From positions 32,981 to 96,980 of the forward strand of contig NZ_BCYQ01000007.1 in the NCBI RefSeq assembly GCF_001598275.1: a stretch of 64,000 nt of DNA. Reading direction: 5' to 3'. Under the pieces are notes generated by a model. It ran no database searches and had not been told where the DNA came from. It saw only the letters and a program-made list of their open reading frames with translations. A program made the translations under genes and the position numbers. The stretch is from Moraxella oblonga NBRC 102422 (GTDB lineage Bacteria; Pseudomonadota; Gammaproteobacteria; Pseudomonadales; Moraxellaceae). Shown here one piece after another: positions 8,919 to 18,152 of the stretch. The stretch's first letter is position 1. Every line of letters begins with the position of its first letter.

Positions 8919-8994
8919 TGGTGGCGTGGGGCAGGATCGAACTGCCGACACACGGATTTTCAATCCGTTGCTCTCCCGACTGAGCTACCGCGCC
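8919..8994 (-). tRNA. tRNA-Phe (anticodon GAA)
   Basis: A 76 nt cloverleaf on the minus strand with encoded CCA. The D stem is GCTC/GAGC, the anticodon arm ACGGA-TTGAAAA-TCCGT has anticodon GAA, and the T arm is GGCAG-TTCGATC-CTGCC. The acceptor stem GGCGCGG / CCACGCC has one C-A mismatch at pair 5-68; the other six pairs are canonical. A promoter lies upstream and a terminator downstream. Confidence 0.95.
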
Positions 8995-9022
8995 AGTTAG
9001 TTTCATTAACTAAGTGGTGCGT

Positions 9023-9050
9023 ATTATAGCGTATTTTTCAAACTTTGCAA
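9023..9050 (-). promoter_or_regulatory. Promoter of tRNA-Phe
   Basis: On the minus strand, TTGCAA (9045-9050) and TATAAT (9023-9028) are 16 bp apart, about 30 bp upstream of the tRNA. Confidence 0.65.
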
Positions 9051-9181
9051 GTGCTTTTGGTTAAAAATTTATAAATTTTTTAAAAAATGGGCATAATTTT
9101 TGGTTTTGCCATAAATTTTACCCAAAAATTGGGTGTTTTGGGGTATGATAGTCTCTCTATTTGGGTAATTTGGGCAAAATC

Positions 9182-10078
9182 ATGTTTGATAAAAATAATT
9201 TAAAAAACGTACAAGAGCTGGTTATTTCACAGCTTGATGCTGACTTTATGATGATGTTTGATGGTGTTGATTTGCCAAGCCCTCTGGATGAGGCGAGTCG
9301 TTATGCGGCATCCAACGGTGGCAAGAGGGTGCGACCGCTTTTGGTGTTGGCGACATTTTTGGCAGTCGGTCAAACTAAAATGGGGTCTATGGTACGCCGT
9401 GCGATGTTGGCGGTTGAGTGTATTCATAGTTATTCACTTGTTCATGATGATTTGCCATGTATGGACGATGATGAGCTAAGACGTGGCAAACTAACCTGCC
9501 ATGTGGTCTATGGTGAGGCGGTTGCCATGCTTGTGGGTGATGTGTTGCAGTCGTTGGCTTTTGAGGTATTGGGCGGTAACTTTGGGCTGGGTGATGTTGA
9601 TGATGGCGTGTGTGTTCGTTTGTTGAAAATATTATCACCCAATGCTCGGCGTATGGTGGCAGGTCAGCAGGCAGATTTGAATGGTGAAAAAAAATCACTC
9701 ACCCAAAGTGAGCTTGAAAACATTCATAAAGACAAAACAGGTGCATTAATCACAGCCAGCGTGCTTATGGGGGCGGTGTGTGGTGGTGCTTCTGATGAGC
9801 TGATGGTGAAACTTGAAAAATACGCACAGTTGATTGGGTTGGCCTATCAAGTACAAGACGATGTGCTAGATGTCGTGGCGGATACAAAAACGCTTGGCAA
9901 ACCTGCTGGCAGTGATGACAAACTGGATAAATCCACCTACGTCAAACTTTTGGGTGTGGATACAGCCCATGCTTATGCTGATGAGCTGTTTGAACAGGCA
10001 AGAGGGTATGTGGTGGATTTGGGTGAAAATAATCTACTGTTACAAATGGTGGATTGGCTACAAAAAAGGGGATATTGA
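9182..10078 (+). CDS. ispA: Farnesyl diphosphate synthase (geranyltranstransferase)
   Basis: Condenses IPP with DMAPP and GPP to make farnesyl diphosphate for quinones and undecaprenyl carriers. The product has 298 residues from ATG 9182, matching E. coli IspA (299). It has the NGGKRVRP motif, the first Asp-rich motif DDLPCMDDDELRRG near residue 89, GQQADL, and the second Asp-rich motif QDDVLDV near residue 226. A TTG start at 9161 is possible but adds unrelated residues. It ends 8 bp from the end of mutY, which converges on it, and no terminator is visible between them. Confidence 0.94.
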   Translation: MFDKNNLKNVQELVISQLDADFMMMFDGVDLPSPLDEASRYAASNGGKRVRPLLVLATFLAVGQTKMGSMVRRAMLAVECIHSYSLVHDDLPCMDDDELRRGKLTCHVVYGEAVAMLVGDVLQSLAFEVLGGNFGLGDVDDGVCVRLLKILSPNARRMVAGQQADLNGEKKSLTQSELENIHKDKTGALITASVLMGAVCGGASDELMVKLEKYAQLIGLAYQVQDDVLDVVADTKTLGKPAGSDDKLDKSTYVKLLGVDTAHAYADELFEQARGYVVDLGENNLLLQMVDWLQKRGY

Positions 10079-10086
10079 CAGGTTTG

Positions 10087-11235
10087 TCATGATTGGTCTA
10101 AAAGTTTGACCATAGCCTTTGGCACACCCAAGCCGTCCATGCCCGTTTGCCAAACAAAATCCACATTCATCGCTTGTAGGGCATGATTTATGGTGTGATA
10201 TGACTGTTCGTTCACTTCATATTGTACCAGTGATAGATGCCAATGAAAGTGAGTGAGGGTGTGTTTTATGGTTTTTTTAATATGTAAATGTTGGTTTGGT
10301 AATAACTCAAAAATCTGACATTCAGCAAGACTACTTTGGTGGGTGGGTGGTAGTTTGTCATGTAGGTTTTGGGCGGTGGATAAATCTTTGGGTGGGGTTA
10401 TTTTATCATTGCCAACAGTCAATATAGGTAAGCAATACAAACCCTCCCAGATGGTGGTGTGGGTATTTTTGCGTTTTAGCCACAATAGCTTATCATTAAA
10501 ACAAAAAGCAAAAACGAGCGAAAGGCGATGGGGTTTTTCGCTTTTTTTATTTTTGACGGGGTAGGCAGTAGGGTTGCCGTGAATATATGCGGTACAGTCG
10601 GCAGATAACGGGCAAGTGGCGCAGGTGGGGCGTGTGCGTGTGCAGACAGTTGCCCCCAAATCCATCATCGCTTGGGCAAATTTGCCACTATCAAGTGTGG
10701 GAGTGAGTGTGTCGGCAAGTTCCCATAGTTGTCGGTCAGTTGCACTTTTGGTGATGTCGCCATCAATGCCTGCCCAGCGTGTCAGCACTCGCTTGACATT
10801 GCCATCGCAAATCACTCCACGCTCACGCACACCCATAGCCACAATCGCCCCTGCGGTACTGCGTCCTACGCCATGCACTTTTTGCCATTCATCAACTGTT
10901 TGGGGGAAATGCCCATGTACGTTGAGATAATGAGCAACCTGTTTGGCTCCTTTGTGTAGGTTTTTGGCACGAGCATAATAACCAAGCCCTGCCCACAATG
11001 TCGCTACTTCGTCCCATTCTGCATTTGCCAAATCCTGTACGGTAGGAAATCGGTCAATAAACCGTTTAAAATAACCAATAACCGTAGCAACTTGGGTTTG
11101 TTGGAGCATGATTTCAGATAACCAAACGGCATAAATATCGGCGACTGTTTGGTGATGGTATTGCCAAGGCAAATCATGGCGACCGTGCATAACAAACCAA
11201 TCTAAGAGACGTGGGGCGAAAGTTGTGGTGTTCAT
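10087..11235 (-). CDS. mutY: A/G-specific adenine DNA glycosylase
   Basis: Removes adenine mispaired with 8-oxoguanine. From ATG 11235 the product is 382 residues; a TTG 24 bp upstream is an alternative. The HhH-GPD domain has catalytic Glu41 (LSEIMLQQTQV), a helix-hairpin-helix HGVGRSTAGAI in which the usual LPGVG is VHGVG, and catalytic Asp144 (CDGNVKRV). The [4Fe-4S] cysteines follow as C-x6-C-x2-C-x5-C. A C-terminal NUDIX-like 8-oxoG recognition domain begins near residue 230. Confidence 0.95.
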   Translation of the reverse strand: MNTTTFAPRLLDWFVMHGRHDLPWQYHHQTVADIYAVWLSEIMLQQTQVATVIGYFKRFIDRFPTVQDLANAEWDEVATLWAGLGYYARAKNLHKGAKQVAHYLNVHGHFPQTVDEWQKVHGVGRSTAGAIVAMGVRERGVICDGNVKRVLTRWAGIDGDITKSATDRQLWELADTLTPTLDSGKFAQAMMDLGATVCTRTRPTCATCPLSADCTAYIHGNPTAYPVKNKKSEKPHRLSLVFAFCFNDKLLWLKRKNTHTTIWEGLYCLPILTVGNDKITPPKDLSTAQNLHDKLPPTHQSSLAECQIFELLPNQHLHIKKTIKHTLTHFHWHLSLVQYEVNEQSYHTINHALQAMNVDFVWQTGMDGLGVPKAMVKLLDQS

Positions 11236-11419
11236 TTCATCGTGTCTATATTTTGTCAAAAAATCATTATGGGGTTAAATGCCAAAATTTCATGAGTATT
11301 ATCATCACATTTTTTCAATTGCGGATTTTTAAAATACTGACACCAGTATAAAAATGTGTTATAGTTGTTTTCCAATTTTTGTCAAGTTTTTGGTTAAGTT
11401 GTATTAGGATAATTGTATT

Positions 11420-12043
11420 ATGAGTGTTCATTTCCCACAAAACTCAAATGAGCATAACCCTTATTCGGCACCGACTGCGGATATGTCATATGATGATGAG
11501 TATTTTGAGTATGATACCACACCTTTTTATAAAGCCAGTGGTCGTATCGGACGAGTTCGCTTTTTTGCCTATACCATGATGTTGGTGCTGTGTGCGATGG
11601 TTGCGATGTTCGTATTGGGGATATTGAGTGCGATTTTAATCCCCATGTTGGGCGAGAGTGTTGCTACTGTTTTGGGTATTCCTGTGATAGTGGTGTTGTG
11701 GGCAAGCATGGTGTATATTAACTTCGCTCCTAGCATTCGCAGACTCAACGATTTGAACAAAACAGGTTGGATATCACTGTTGTATCTTGTGCCGATTGTT
11801 GGTATTTTGCTGTGGATTTATCTGTCTTTTGCTCGTGGTGATGAAGGAGTGAACGACTACGGAGCGCCTGCTGAGCCACCTAGTACACTGATGACTATAC
11901 TGGCATTGGTGTTGCCACTTGCATTTGTGGCGGGGCTTGGGATTATAGCAGCGATTGCCTTGCCAGCGTACCAAAGTTATGTTGAGAGAGCCCAAGAAGC
12001 CCAAATCCAACAAATGATTGAAGAGGCTCAAAAAGTCCAATGA
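11420..12043 (+). CDS. DUF805 family membrane protein with pilin-like tail
   Basis: First gene of the membrane/MoxR operon. Residues about 1-35 are polar. A DUF805 domain follows with GRIGRVRFFAY, several membrane segments, SIRRLNDLNKTGW and FARGDEGVNDYG, all typical of this family. The last 45 residues form another membrane helix reading LGIIAAIALPAYQSYVERA, which closely resembles the core of type IV pilin N-termini but lacks a prepilin cleavage site. Function of DUF805 proteins is unknown. It overlaps the next gene by 4 bp. Confidence 0.85.
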   Translation: MSVHFPQNSNEHNPYSAPTADMSYDDEYFEYDTTPFYKASGRIGRVRFFAYTMMLVLCAMVAMFVLGILSAILIPMLGESVATVLGIPVIVVLWASMVYINFAPSIRRLNDLNKTGWISLLYLVPIVGILLWIYLSFARGDEGVNDYGAPAEPPSTLMTILALVLPLAFVAGLGIIAAIALPAYQSYVERAQEAQIQQMIEEAQKVQ

Positions 12044-12723
12044 TAGATAACACTGCCAACCAAGACACACCAGAGGGTGTAACGCTCTCGCTCACGCCAG
12101 CAGGGGTAGTGCCCCGAGCGGGAGCGTGGCTCATTGATATGCTGATACGAGGGGCGGTATTTACGTTGGCAAACATGGTGTTGGTGTTTTTGGGAGCATC
12201 AGGGTGGGCGATTTTGCTGATTTTGTACTTTGTGTTGGATTGGTTTTATATGGTGTTGTTTGAGGTATATCGTGGTGGTCAGACGATTGGCAAAAAAAAG
12301 TTTAACCTAAGAGTATGTACCGATGATGGCATGAATGTCGGTTGGCAGGCTTCTATGATTCGTAATGTCTTGCGTTTTGCTGATTTGCCATTTTTCTTTT
12401 TGACTGCACTCATTGCCATATTATTTAACAGTAAAAGTAAAAGACTTGGCGATATGGTGGCAGGCACGATGGTAGTCTATGGACATGACAAAATCGGTGA
12501 AATGAACATCAAAGATGTCAGCCCAAAAACCCCCAAAATTCCGCTTTATTTTGACGAGCAACAGGCGATTTTGGCATTTGCTGAACGGATTGATGAGTTG
12601 CCCCAAGCCAGAAAAGAAGAACTTTCCATGATTTTATCGCCTCTGACAGGGCAAACAAGCCCCACCCAATGCACCAATGACATCATGGCTTATGCCAATG
12701 CCATTATTGGTAAAGACAAATAG
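12040..12723 (+). CDS. RDD family membrane protein
   Basis: Begins in the stop of the DUF805 gene (4 bp overlap, ATGA), so the two are probably translationally coupled. The 227 residues include the RDD signature region PRAGAWLIDMLIRG near residue 26, two or three membrane helices, and the motif GQTIGKKKFNLRV with the late KRLGDMVAGTMVV, both typical of RDD proteins. The C-terminal 70 residues are soluble. RDD proteins are often next to SpoIIM and MoxR genes, as here; a transport role has been suggested for some. Confidence 0.88.
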   Translation: MIDNTANQDTPEGVTLSLTPAGVVPRAGAWLIDMLIRGAVFTLANMVLVFLGASGWAILLILYFVLDWFYMVLFEVYRGGQTIGKKKFNLRVCTDDGMNVGWQASMIRNVLRFADLPFFFLTALIAILFNSKSKRLGDMVAGTMVVYGHDKIGEMNIKDVSPKTPKIPLYFDEQQAILAFAERIDELPQARKEELSMILSPLTGQTSPTQCTNDIMAYANAIIGKDK

Positions 12724-12730
12724 GTGATAC

Positions 12731-13795
12731 ATGGCAAAACATCATATCAAGGATTTTGTGGCGGTCAAACAAAGTACCTTTGTGGGGCGTTATGGCTTAG
12801 TATGGCAACGTTTTGATGAGCTGTGCCAAGAGATGGGCGTGTCTTTGACTCCCATTCATCAAAGCCAAAAAAACCACCCCAAAACAGGCAAAATCAAAAA
12901 GCCCAAAAAAATGGATAATTATCCGCTTGTTCAGCTCTACCGTGAGATTTGTGGGCATTATGCCCTTGCCAAACAACGCCATTATAGTCCCATGCTCGTC
13001 CAAGCTCTACATGAGCGAGTGATGGCAGGGCATGAGCTAATTTATGGAGCAAAACCGTCCAATCGTAGTGGACTGCTCAATTTTGTATTTTTTACTTTTC
13101 CAAATAGAGTTCGCCAATACCAAACGCTTTTTTGGGTGTCGTTTGGGATTTTTTATTTGCCACTACTTATCATGGGTGTGGCGTGCTATGTCAATGATGA
13201 GTTGATTTATAGCATAATGGACAACAGTCAAGTTGCCATGATGGAGTCCATGTACGACCCCGCCAACAACCACATCGGACGAGATGCTGACAGGGCAAGT
13301 GATACCGATTTGATGATGTTTGGGCATTACATCAAAAATAACATCAGTATTGATTTGGGCATGTATGGTTTGGGGATTTTTGCAGGGATTGGGACGATTT
13401 TGTGGGGGCTTTATAACAGTGTGGTTATCGGTGCGGTGGCAGGGCATCTGACAGGTATGGGGTTTGGCGAGACTTTTTGGCAGTTTGTGGTCGGACATGG
13501 TTCATTTGAGCTTATGGGTGTGGTGATTGCTATCATGGCAGGGTTGCGACTTGGTTTGGGGGTGGTTGCTCCTGCCCCCTACACTCGCAAAGATGCTCTA
13601 AAAGTTGCTGGCATAGAGAGTGTTCAGCTACTTATGGGGGCGGTCATCATGACGTTTTTGGCGGCGTTCGTTGAGGCGTTTTGGTCGTCATCATCTGCCA
13701 TACCGCCTGTGGTCAAATATGTGGTGGCGTTTGGACTGTGGACGCTAATTGCGATTTATCTCATCAAGGCAGGACGCACGCATGAATTTAGATAA
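12731..13795 (+). CDS. SpoIIM-like (stage II sporulation protein M family) membrane protein
   Basis: The 354-residue protein has a soluble N-terminal part (about residues 1-115), a TFPNRVRQYQTLFWVS entry to the first membrane helix, and about five membrane segments. These include the GLGIFAGIGTILWGLYNSVVIG and GHGSFELMGVVIAIMAGLRLG motifs typical of the SpoIIM/DUF95 family. Despite the name, the family is widespread in non-sporulating bacteria, usually beside RDD and MoxR genes. The molecular role is not established. It starts 8 bp after the RDD gene. Confidence 0.88.
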   Translation: MAKHHIKDFVAVKQSTFVGRYGLVWQRFDELCQEMGVSLTPIHQSQKNHPKTGKIKKPKKMDNYPLVQLYREICGHYALAKQRHYSPMLVQALHERVMAGHELIYGAKPSNRSGLLNFVFFTFPNRVRQYQTLFWVSFGIFYLPLLIMGVACYVNDELIYSIMDNSQVAMMESMYDPANNHIGRDADRASDTDLMMFGHYIKNNISIDLGMYGLGIFAGIGTILWGLYNSVVIGAVAGHLTGMGFGETFWQFVVGHGSFELMGVVIAIMAGLRLGLGVVAPAPYTRKDALKVAGIESVQLLMGAVIMTFLAAFVEAFWSSSSAIPPVVKYVVAFGLWTLIAIYLIKAGRTHEFR

Positions 13796-14708
13796 ACTCA
13801 CCGTTAATATCAAACCGCTTACCGCTTATCAAGCGATGGATTTGGGTATGGCGGTGGCTCGCACATATTATGGGGATTTGTGGCGGTTGTGGTGGCGTGC
13901 TTGTGTGAGCTTTGGGGGAGTGTGCGTCTTACCGTTGCTTGTTTTTACCATAAATGGGTTGTCCGACAAAACATTTATAGACACGGCGTTTGGGGTTGTT
14001 TATGGGGGTGCTTATGCCTATTTTGTATCAATCAAATTGCCAAAATTTTTTAGAAAAGGGATATTTTGGCATACATTGATTTCTATCGTTAGTATGCTGA
14101 TATTTGCCATACTTGATGTGGACGATCAAGCTAAGATGTTGCTAGTGATGGGTTTGATTTTTATCAGTAAGCCTTTGTTTGAACGTCCGCTTTTGTTATA
14201 CCTTAGCCAAAAATTATTTGATAAAGACTACCAAATTAACGATTTGTCTGATGAATTTAAAGGCTTGGGTTTTGGGTATTTGCGTGGGCGTATCAGCCTA
14301 CAACGCATGATGAGTATGCCCGTGTATCTACTAGAAAACCAATCAGGAAAATTCCTAAAATCTCGCCTAAAAACCCTCACTCGCAACCAGTCAGGGGCGA
14401 TACATTTGCATGGGTTGTTTTTTATGGTGGCCGAAGTTGTGTTGGCGGTGTGTGGTATGATTTTGCTTGATACTGTCATCAGCGTGCGTGTGGAAGACGG
14501 GTTGCCAATGACAGTGTTTATGGTGATGGTGGTGTGGGCATATCTTTTTGCGGTGGCATTGCTTGCTCCTTTTTATGTGGCGAGTGGATTTGTGATGTAT
14601 CTGTGCAAACGCAGTCTTTTGGAGGGTTGGGACATTGAGCTGGTGTTTCGTAAACTGGCTTACCGCTACCAATCACAAGCCAAGAAGCGGAGTGAGTTGC
14701 ATGAATGA
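13782..14708 (+). CDS. Integral membrane protein of the MoxR cluster
   Basis: Starts at ATG 13782, 14 bp inside the end of the SpoIIM-like gene; an in-frame start at 13749 would overlap more. The product has 308 residues, about six hydrophobic segments, and short charged loops. I did not recognise a named domain. The position between the SpoIIM-like and DUF4129-like genes corresponds to a poorly described membrane subunit seen in related clusters. It overlaps the next gene by 8 bp. Confidence 0.8.
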   Translation: MNLDKLTVNIKPLTAYQAMDLGMAVARTYYGDLWRLWWRACVSFGGVCVLPLLVFTINGLSDKTFIDTAFGVVYGGAYAYFVSIKLPKFFRKGIFWHTLISIVSMLIFAILDVDDQAKMLLVMGLIFISKPLFERPLLLYLSQKLFDKDYQINDLSDEFKGLGFGYLRGRISLQRMMSMPVYLLENQSGKFLKSRLKTLTRNQSGAIHLHGLFFMVAEVVLAVCGMILLDTVISVRVEDGLPMTVFMVMVVWAYLFAVALLAPFYVASGFVMYLCKRSLLEGWDIELVFRKLAYRYQSQAKKRSELHE

Positions 14709-15564
14709 TGTTAAAAAAGTGTTGCTTGTTAGCATCTGTCTATGCTTGGGGCAAGGTTTAATTCAGTCAAGTTTTGCCAATAGCAGTAACTTTACCACGT
14801 CTGCCCCTGTTTCTGACCAAGTTAAGCCAGCTGATATGGATACTGGCAAGCAAAATCATACACAAAAAGCAACGCAAAACGTCCACATCATGTTAAGCGA
14901 CATCATCACCGATGAGTCATACAGTCGCACCATTCATCAGACAAAGTGGGTGTATAACGACCCCCCCAAGCCAGTGTCTGATGAGCATGCAGATATAGAT
15001 TTGAATTGGTTAGCAAAGCTTATTCAGAGTGTATTTACACTAAGTAAGCATGTGGGCGTGTTTGGTAAGACGATTGCGATTTTATTTTTGGTGTTGTTGG
15101 CGTGGTGGCTATATCGCACAAGGGATTATTGGCTGTCATGGGTGGAAAAACTTGCCCCAATCATGAAAAAACGCACGCCCCAAATTGACCATGTTCCTCA
15201 CATTGCCCAAGACGTATGGGCGGAGCTACCACCAACTGATGAGTTGGTGGCGTATGTGCAAAAATTGTTGCAAAAAAGCGAATATTTACTTGCCTTGTCA
15301 GTACTGTATCGAGGGACGCTTAGAGAGCTGAATGCTCATCACGCCCTCGCCATTGATAAACACCAAACCGAAGATGAATGTGCATGGTTACTTGCCAAAA
15401 GCCCTGCCAGTCCCCAAGAGTCTGCTTATTTTGCTAAATTGGTGGCGTTGTGGCGGATATGTGCTTATGGGCAAAAATTTGCCCCCCAACTGGCAGATGG
15501 CAACGGTCATCAAGTCTTTGAGCTTGCCCAATCTTGGTCGGCATTGTACGGACAACGGGGGTAA
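14701..15564 (+). CDS. DUF4129-like membrane protein
   Basis: From ATG 14701 the 287-residue product has a signal peptide (VLLVSICLCLGQGLIQSSFA), a periplasmic stretch, one membrane helix near residue 120-138 (TIAILFLVLLAWWLYR), and a cytoplasmic C-terminal domain. That domain has ALSVLYRGTLRELN and TEDECAWLL, as in DUF4129 domains linked to transglutaminase-like proteins. No transglutaminase gene is present in this cluster. A run of seven C (14961-14967) encodes DPP. The stop overlaps the next start by one base (TAATG). Confidence 0.75.
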   Translation: MNDVKKVLLVSICLCLGQGLIQSSFANSSNFTTSAPVSDQVKPADMDTGKQNHTQKATQNVHIMLSDIITDESYSRTIHQTKWVYNDPPKPVSDEHADIDLNWLAKLIQSVFTLSKHVGVFGKTIAILFLVLLAWWLYRTRDYWLSWVEKLAPIMKKRTPQIDHVPHIAQDVWAELPPTDELVAYVQKLLQKSEYLLALSVLYRGTLRELNAHHALAIDKHQTEDECAWLLAKSPASPQESAYFAKLVALWRICAYGQKFAPQLADGNGHQVFELAQSWSALYGQRG

Positions 15565-17048
15565 TGATGATAAAAGAAAGTGTCAAGGTGGATAAATGGT
15601 TTATCATCATCGTGGCGGTCGGGGCGGTGTTGGCAGGGCTATATGCATGGTGGTTTTTTGCCAATCATCACAAGGTGGATTATGGCGTACAATATATCCC
15701 CAAAAGCGAAGTTCGTCAAAACCGCTATTACACCGCCCAACAGCTCATTCAAAAAGCAGGGGGCGACACTTATGCCTTTCAAAGCAAAGGTGAACTGACT
15801 AGGCTAGATACGGTATTTGGTGATTTGACATCATCGTCTGGCAACGTAGTGATGATTTATAAACTCACCGAAGAGCGTGAGTCCAAACTGGATGAGATGA
15901 TGGCATGGGTATCATCGGGCGGTCATTTGGTGGTATTTAGCGAAACGGTACTGCCCTATGATGCTGACAAAGACGATGAAAGCTATTACACCAAAACCCA
16001 AAATCCACTCCTAAACCACATCGGCATCAAATATATCAAACATAACAAACAAGCCCAAGACGGCTTTGATAATGCCAACATGAAAATGGAAAAAATGGTT
16101 ACACCCCTACGCATGGGCGATGAGCTTGTGATGGTGAATGGGGTGGATTATTATAGTAAACTTGGGCATTTTGTGGCGGATGATTTTTTTGGTAAATATC
16201 AAGCCACACTCATCAATCACGACTGGCGACAAAAAAGCGAGCAGGGCTACGATGTGTCATTGGCTGGCACGACTTTGACCGCTGAAAACCATGCCATACT
16301 AAAAGCTGACCTAAACCAAAAAAATGCTTGGGAAAACGGCAAGCCGATACTTTTTGACCCTGATAATGCCATTTTTGATGCTCAAGTGGGTCAGGGGCGA
16401 TTGACGGTACTGTCAAGCAACAAGATATTTTTAAACCCTGATGTGGTACAAGTTCATCAACAAAAAACCTCAGTATCCACAGCTGTCACCCCAAACAGTG
16501 ATTGGAGCTTGCTCATTGGCACAGATTCTGCCCAAATGCATGGCTATGGAGGAGGTATTTTGCTCAAAGAGCATGGCGAACTGCTCCTACGGCTCGTGGC
16601 TGACCGTACGGTGTATTTTGTGCCTGATGTGCGAAGTGATGGCTTTTTTGAGCTGTTGGGGCGGTATCTATCTTATGCGATGGTGGGGTTATTTTTGACG
16701 ATTGGGGCGACTTTGCTTGCCTTGCCTAGACAATTTGGGGCGGTGCAAACTTACCAAACCGATACAGGGCGTAACATCATCAACTTTTTTGCTCAAGTGG
16801 GGCGGTATTTGTGGGCAACAGATGCAGGTGAGGGACTACTCACCCAGAACCGCCAAATGCTCCTAAGGCTCATCTGTGCCAAAGAACACATCAGTAACAA
16901 AGATGATTTGGTGGCGATATTAAGCCAAAAAACAGGGTTATCAGCAGGGCTTATCCATGATGCTTTGTACGCAGATTGGCAAAGTGAGCAGGAATTTTTA
17001 CGCATTAGTCAAAGCTTTAAAGTATTGGCAACGCATTTTGCACAATGA
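15564..17048 (+). CDS. DUF4350 domain protein
   Basis: The product has 494 residues. An N-terminal membrane helix (residues about 11-30, FIIIVAVGAVLAGLYAWWFF) is followed by an extracytoplasmic domain with NRYYTAQQLIQKAGG and WVSSGGHLVVFSE, characteristic of DUF4350. A second helix lies near residue 375-395, with a cytoplasmic C-terminal tail. DUF4350 proteins normally sit next to MoxR and DUF58 genes. A role in presenting a substrate to the MoxR ATPase is a reasonable guess but unproven. Confidence 0.82.
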   Translation: MMIKESVKVDKWFIIIVAVGAVLAGLYAWWFFANHHKVDYGVQYIPKSEVRQNRYYTAQQLIQKAGGDTYAFQSKGELTRLDTVFGDLTSSSGNVVMIYKLTEERESKLDEMMAWVSSGGHLVVFSETVLPYDADKDDESYYTKTQNPLLNHIGIKYIKHNKQAQDGFDNANMKMEKMVTPLRMGDELVMVNGVDYYSKLGHFVADDFFGKYQATLINHDWRQKSEQGYDVSLAGTTLTAENHAILKADLNQKNAWENGKPILFDPDNAIFDAQVGQGRLTVLSSNKIFLNPDVVQVHQQKTSVSTAVTPNSDWSLLIGTDSAQMHGYGGGILLKEHGELLLRLVADRTVYFVPDVRSDGFFELLGRYLSYAMVGLFLTIGATLLALPRQFGAVQTYQTDTGRNIINFFAQVGRYLWATDAGEGLLTQNRQMLLRLICAKEHISNKDDLVAILSQKTGLSAGLIHDALYADWQSEQEFLRISQSFKVLATHFAQ

Positions 17049-17177
17049 TTTGGTTTTTGTGCATGGCGAGTGTATCAAACCACAAAAGCAACAACCGCTC
17101 TTTGACATTTGGGGCGAACGGTTTTCTTTAAACACACCATGAATTAATAATGCTCCATATTTTTAGGAAAAAACATC

Positions 17178-18152
17178 ATGACAAACATTAGTGAACATAT
17201 CCCCCTTGCCAAACAAGAGATTGATGCACTCATTGGCGAAATCCAAAAAGCCGTCATTGGGCAAACAGACGTGATTAACAAACTTATCATTTGTCTTTTG
17301 GCAGGTGGTCATGTATTGCTAGAAGGCGTGCCGGGTTTGGGCAAAACTTTATTGGTCAAAGCACTCTCATCAGCAGTCAGTGGTGAATTTGGGCGGATTC
17401 AGTTTACCCCCGATTTGATGCCGTCAGACGTTACGGGACATACGTTGTATGACATGCAAACAGGGCAATGGAAAACCCGTAAAGGGGCGGTGTTTTGTCA
17501 TCTGCTCCTAGCGGACGAGATTAATAGAGCACCTGCCAAAACCCAATCAGCACTCCTAGAAGCCATGCAAGAGGGGCAAGTTACCATTGAAGGGCAAACG
17601 CACGCTCTGCCCAAGCCTTTTATCTGTGTGGCGACGCAAAACCCTATTGAACAAGAGGGTACTTACCCTCTTCCAGAAGCACAGCTTGATAGATTTTTAA
17701 TGAATGTATTCATGAATTATCCAACCGCCCATGAAGAAAAACGATTGTTATCCGAGCTTATCACAGGACGAGTGGGCGATACGCTTGATTTATCCAAAGT
17801 GTCTGCGGTACTGTCGCCCCAGCGACTGCTCCAATTACAAAAAATCGTCTCCTTTGTGGGTGTTGATGAGCGAGTGGTGCAATATGCCCTTGACATTGTG
17901 AGATTGAGTCGTGATTTTGCAGGGATTGACATGGGAGCAGGCGTGCGTGCAGGCATGGCTTTGCTCCGCTGTGCCAAAGCCTGTGCGGTGATGAATGGGC
18001 GAGCCTATGCCGTGCCTGATGATGTGCGTTATGTGGCGGTGGACGTGCTTCGTCATCGCATTCGGCTTAGTGCAGATTTTATGATTGATGGGCTGGCGAT
18101 AGAGCAAGTCATCGAACAGCTTTTAAGTCACGTTTCTGCCCCACGAGTATGA
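17178..18152 (+). CDS. MoxR family AAA+ ATPase
   Basis: The 324-residue ATPase acts as a chaperone-like remodeler, usually with a DUF58 or VWA partner. Walker A is GVPGLGKT near residue 50, Walker B is LLADEINRAPAKTQSALLEAMQ near 115, sensor 1 is ATQNPIEQEGTYPLPEAQLDRF, and a C-terminal lid carries sensor 2. A good ribosome-binding site (TTAGGAAA) precedes the ATG. It is 129 bp after the DUF4350 gene and overlaps the DUF58 gene by 4 bp, so the pair is likely made together. Confidence 0.93.
   Translation: MTNISEHIPLAKQEIDALIGEIQKAVIGQTDVINKLIICLLAGGHVLLEGVPGLGKTLLVKALSSAVSGEFGRIQFTPDLMPSDVTGHTLYDMQTGQWKTRKGAVFCHLLLADEINRAPAKTQSALLEAMQEGQVTIEGQTHALPKPFICVATQNPIEQEGTYPLPEAQLDRFLMNVFMNYPTAHEEKRLLSELITGRVGDTLDLSKVSAVLSPQRLLQLQKIVSFVGVDERVVQYALDIVRLSRDFAGIDMGAGVRAGMALLRCAKACAVMNGRAYAVPDDVRYVAVDVLRHRIRLSADFMIDGLAIEQVIEQLLSHVSAPRV

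Noticed and set aside
8660..8953. Minus-strand frame across the repeat and tRNA terminator
   Set aside because: It covers non-coding repeats and part of the tRNA gene.
9120..9134. Palindrome ACCCAA-aaa-TTGGGT upstream of ispA
   Set aside because: It is short, has no T-run and no related copy near a regulated gene, so no role could be supported.
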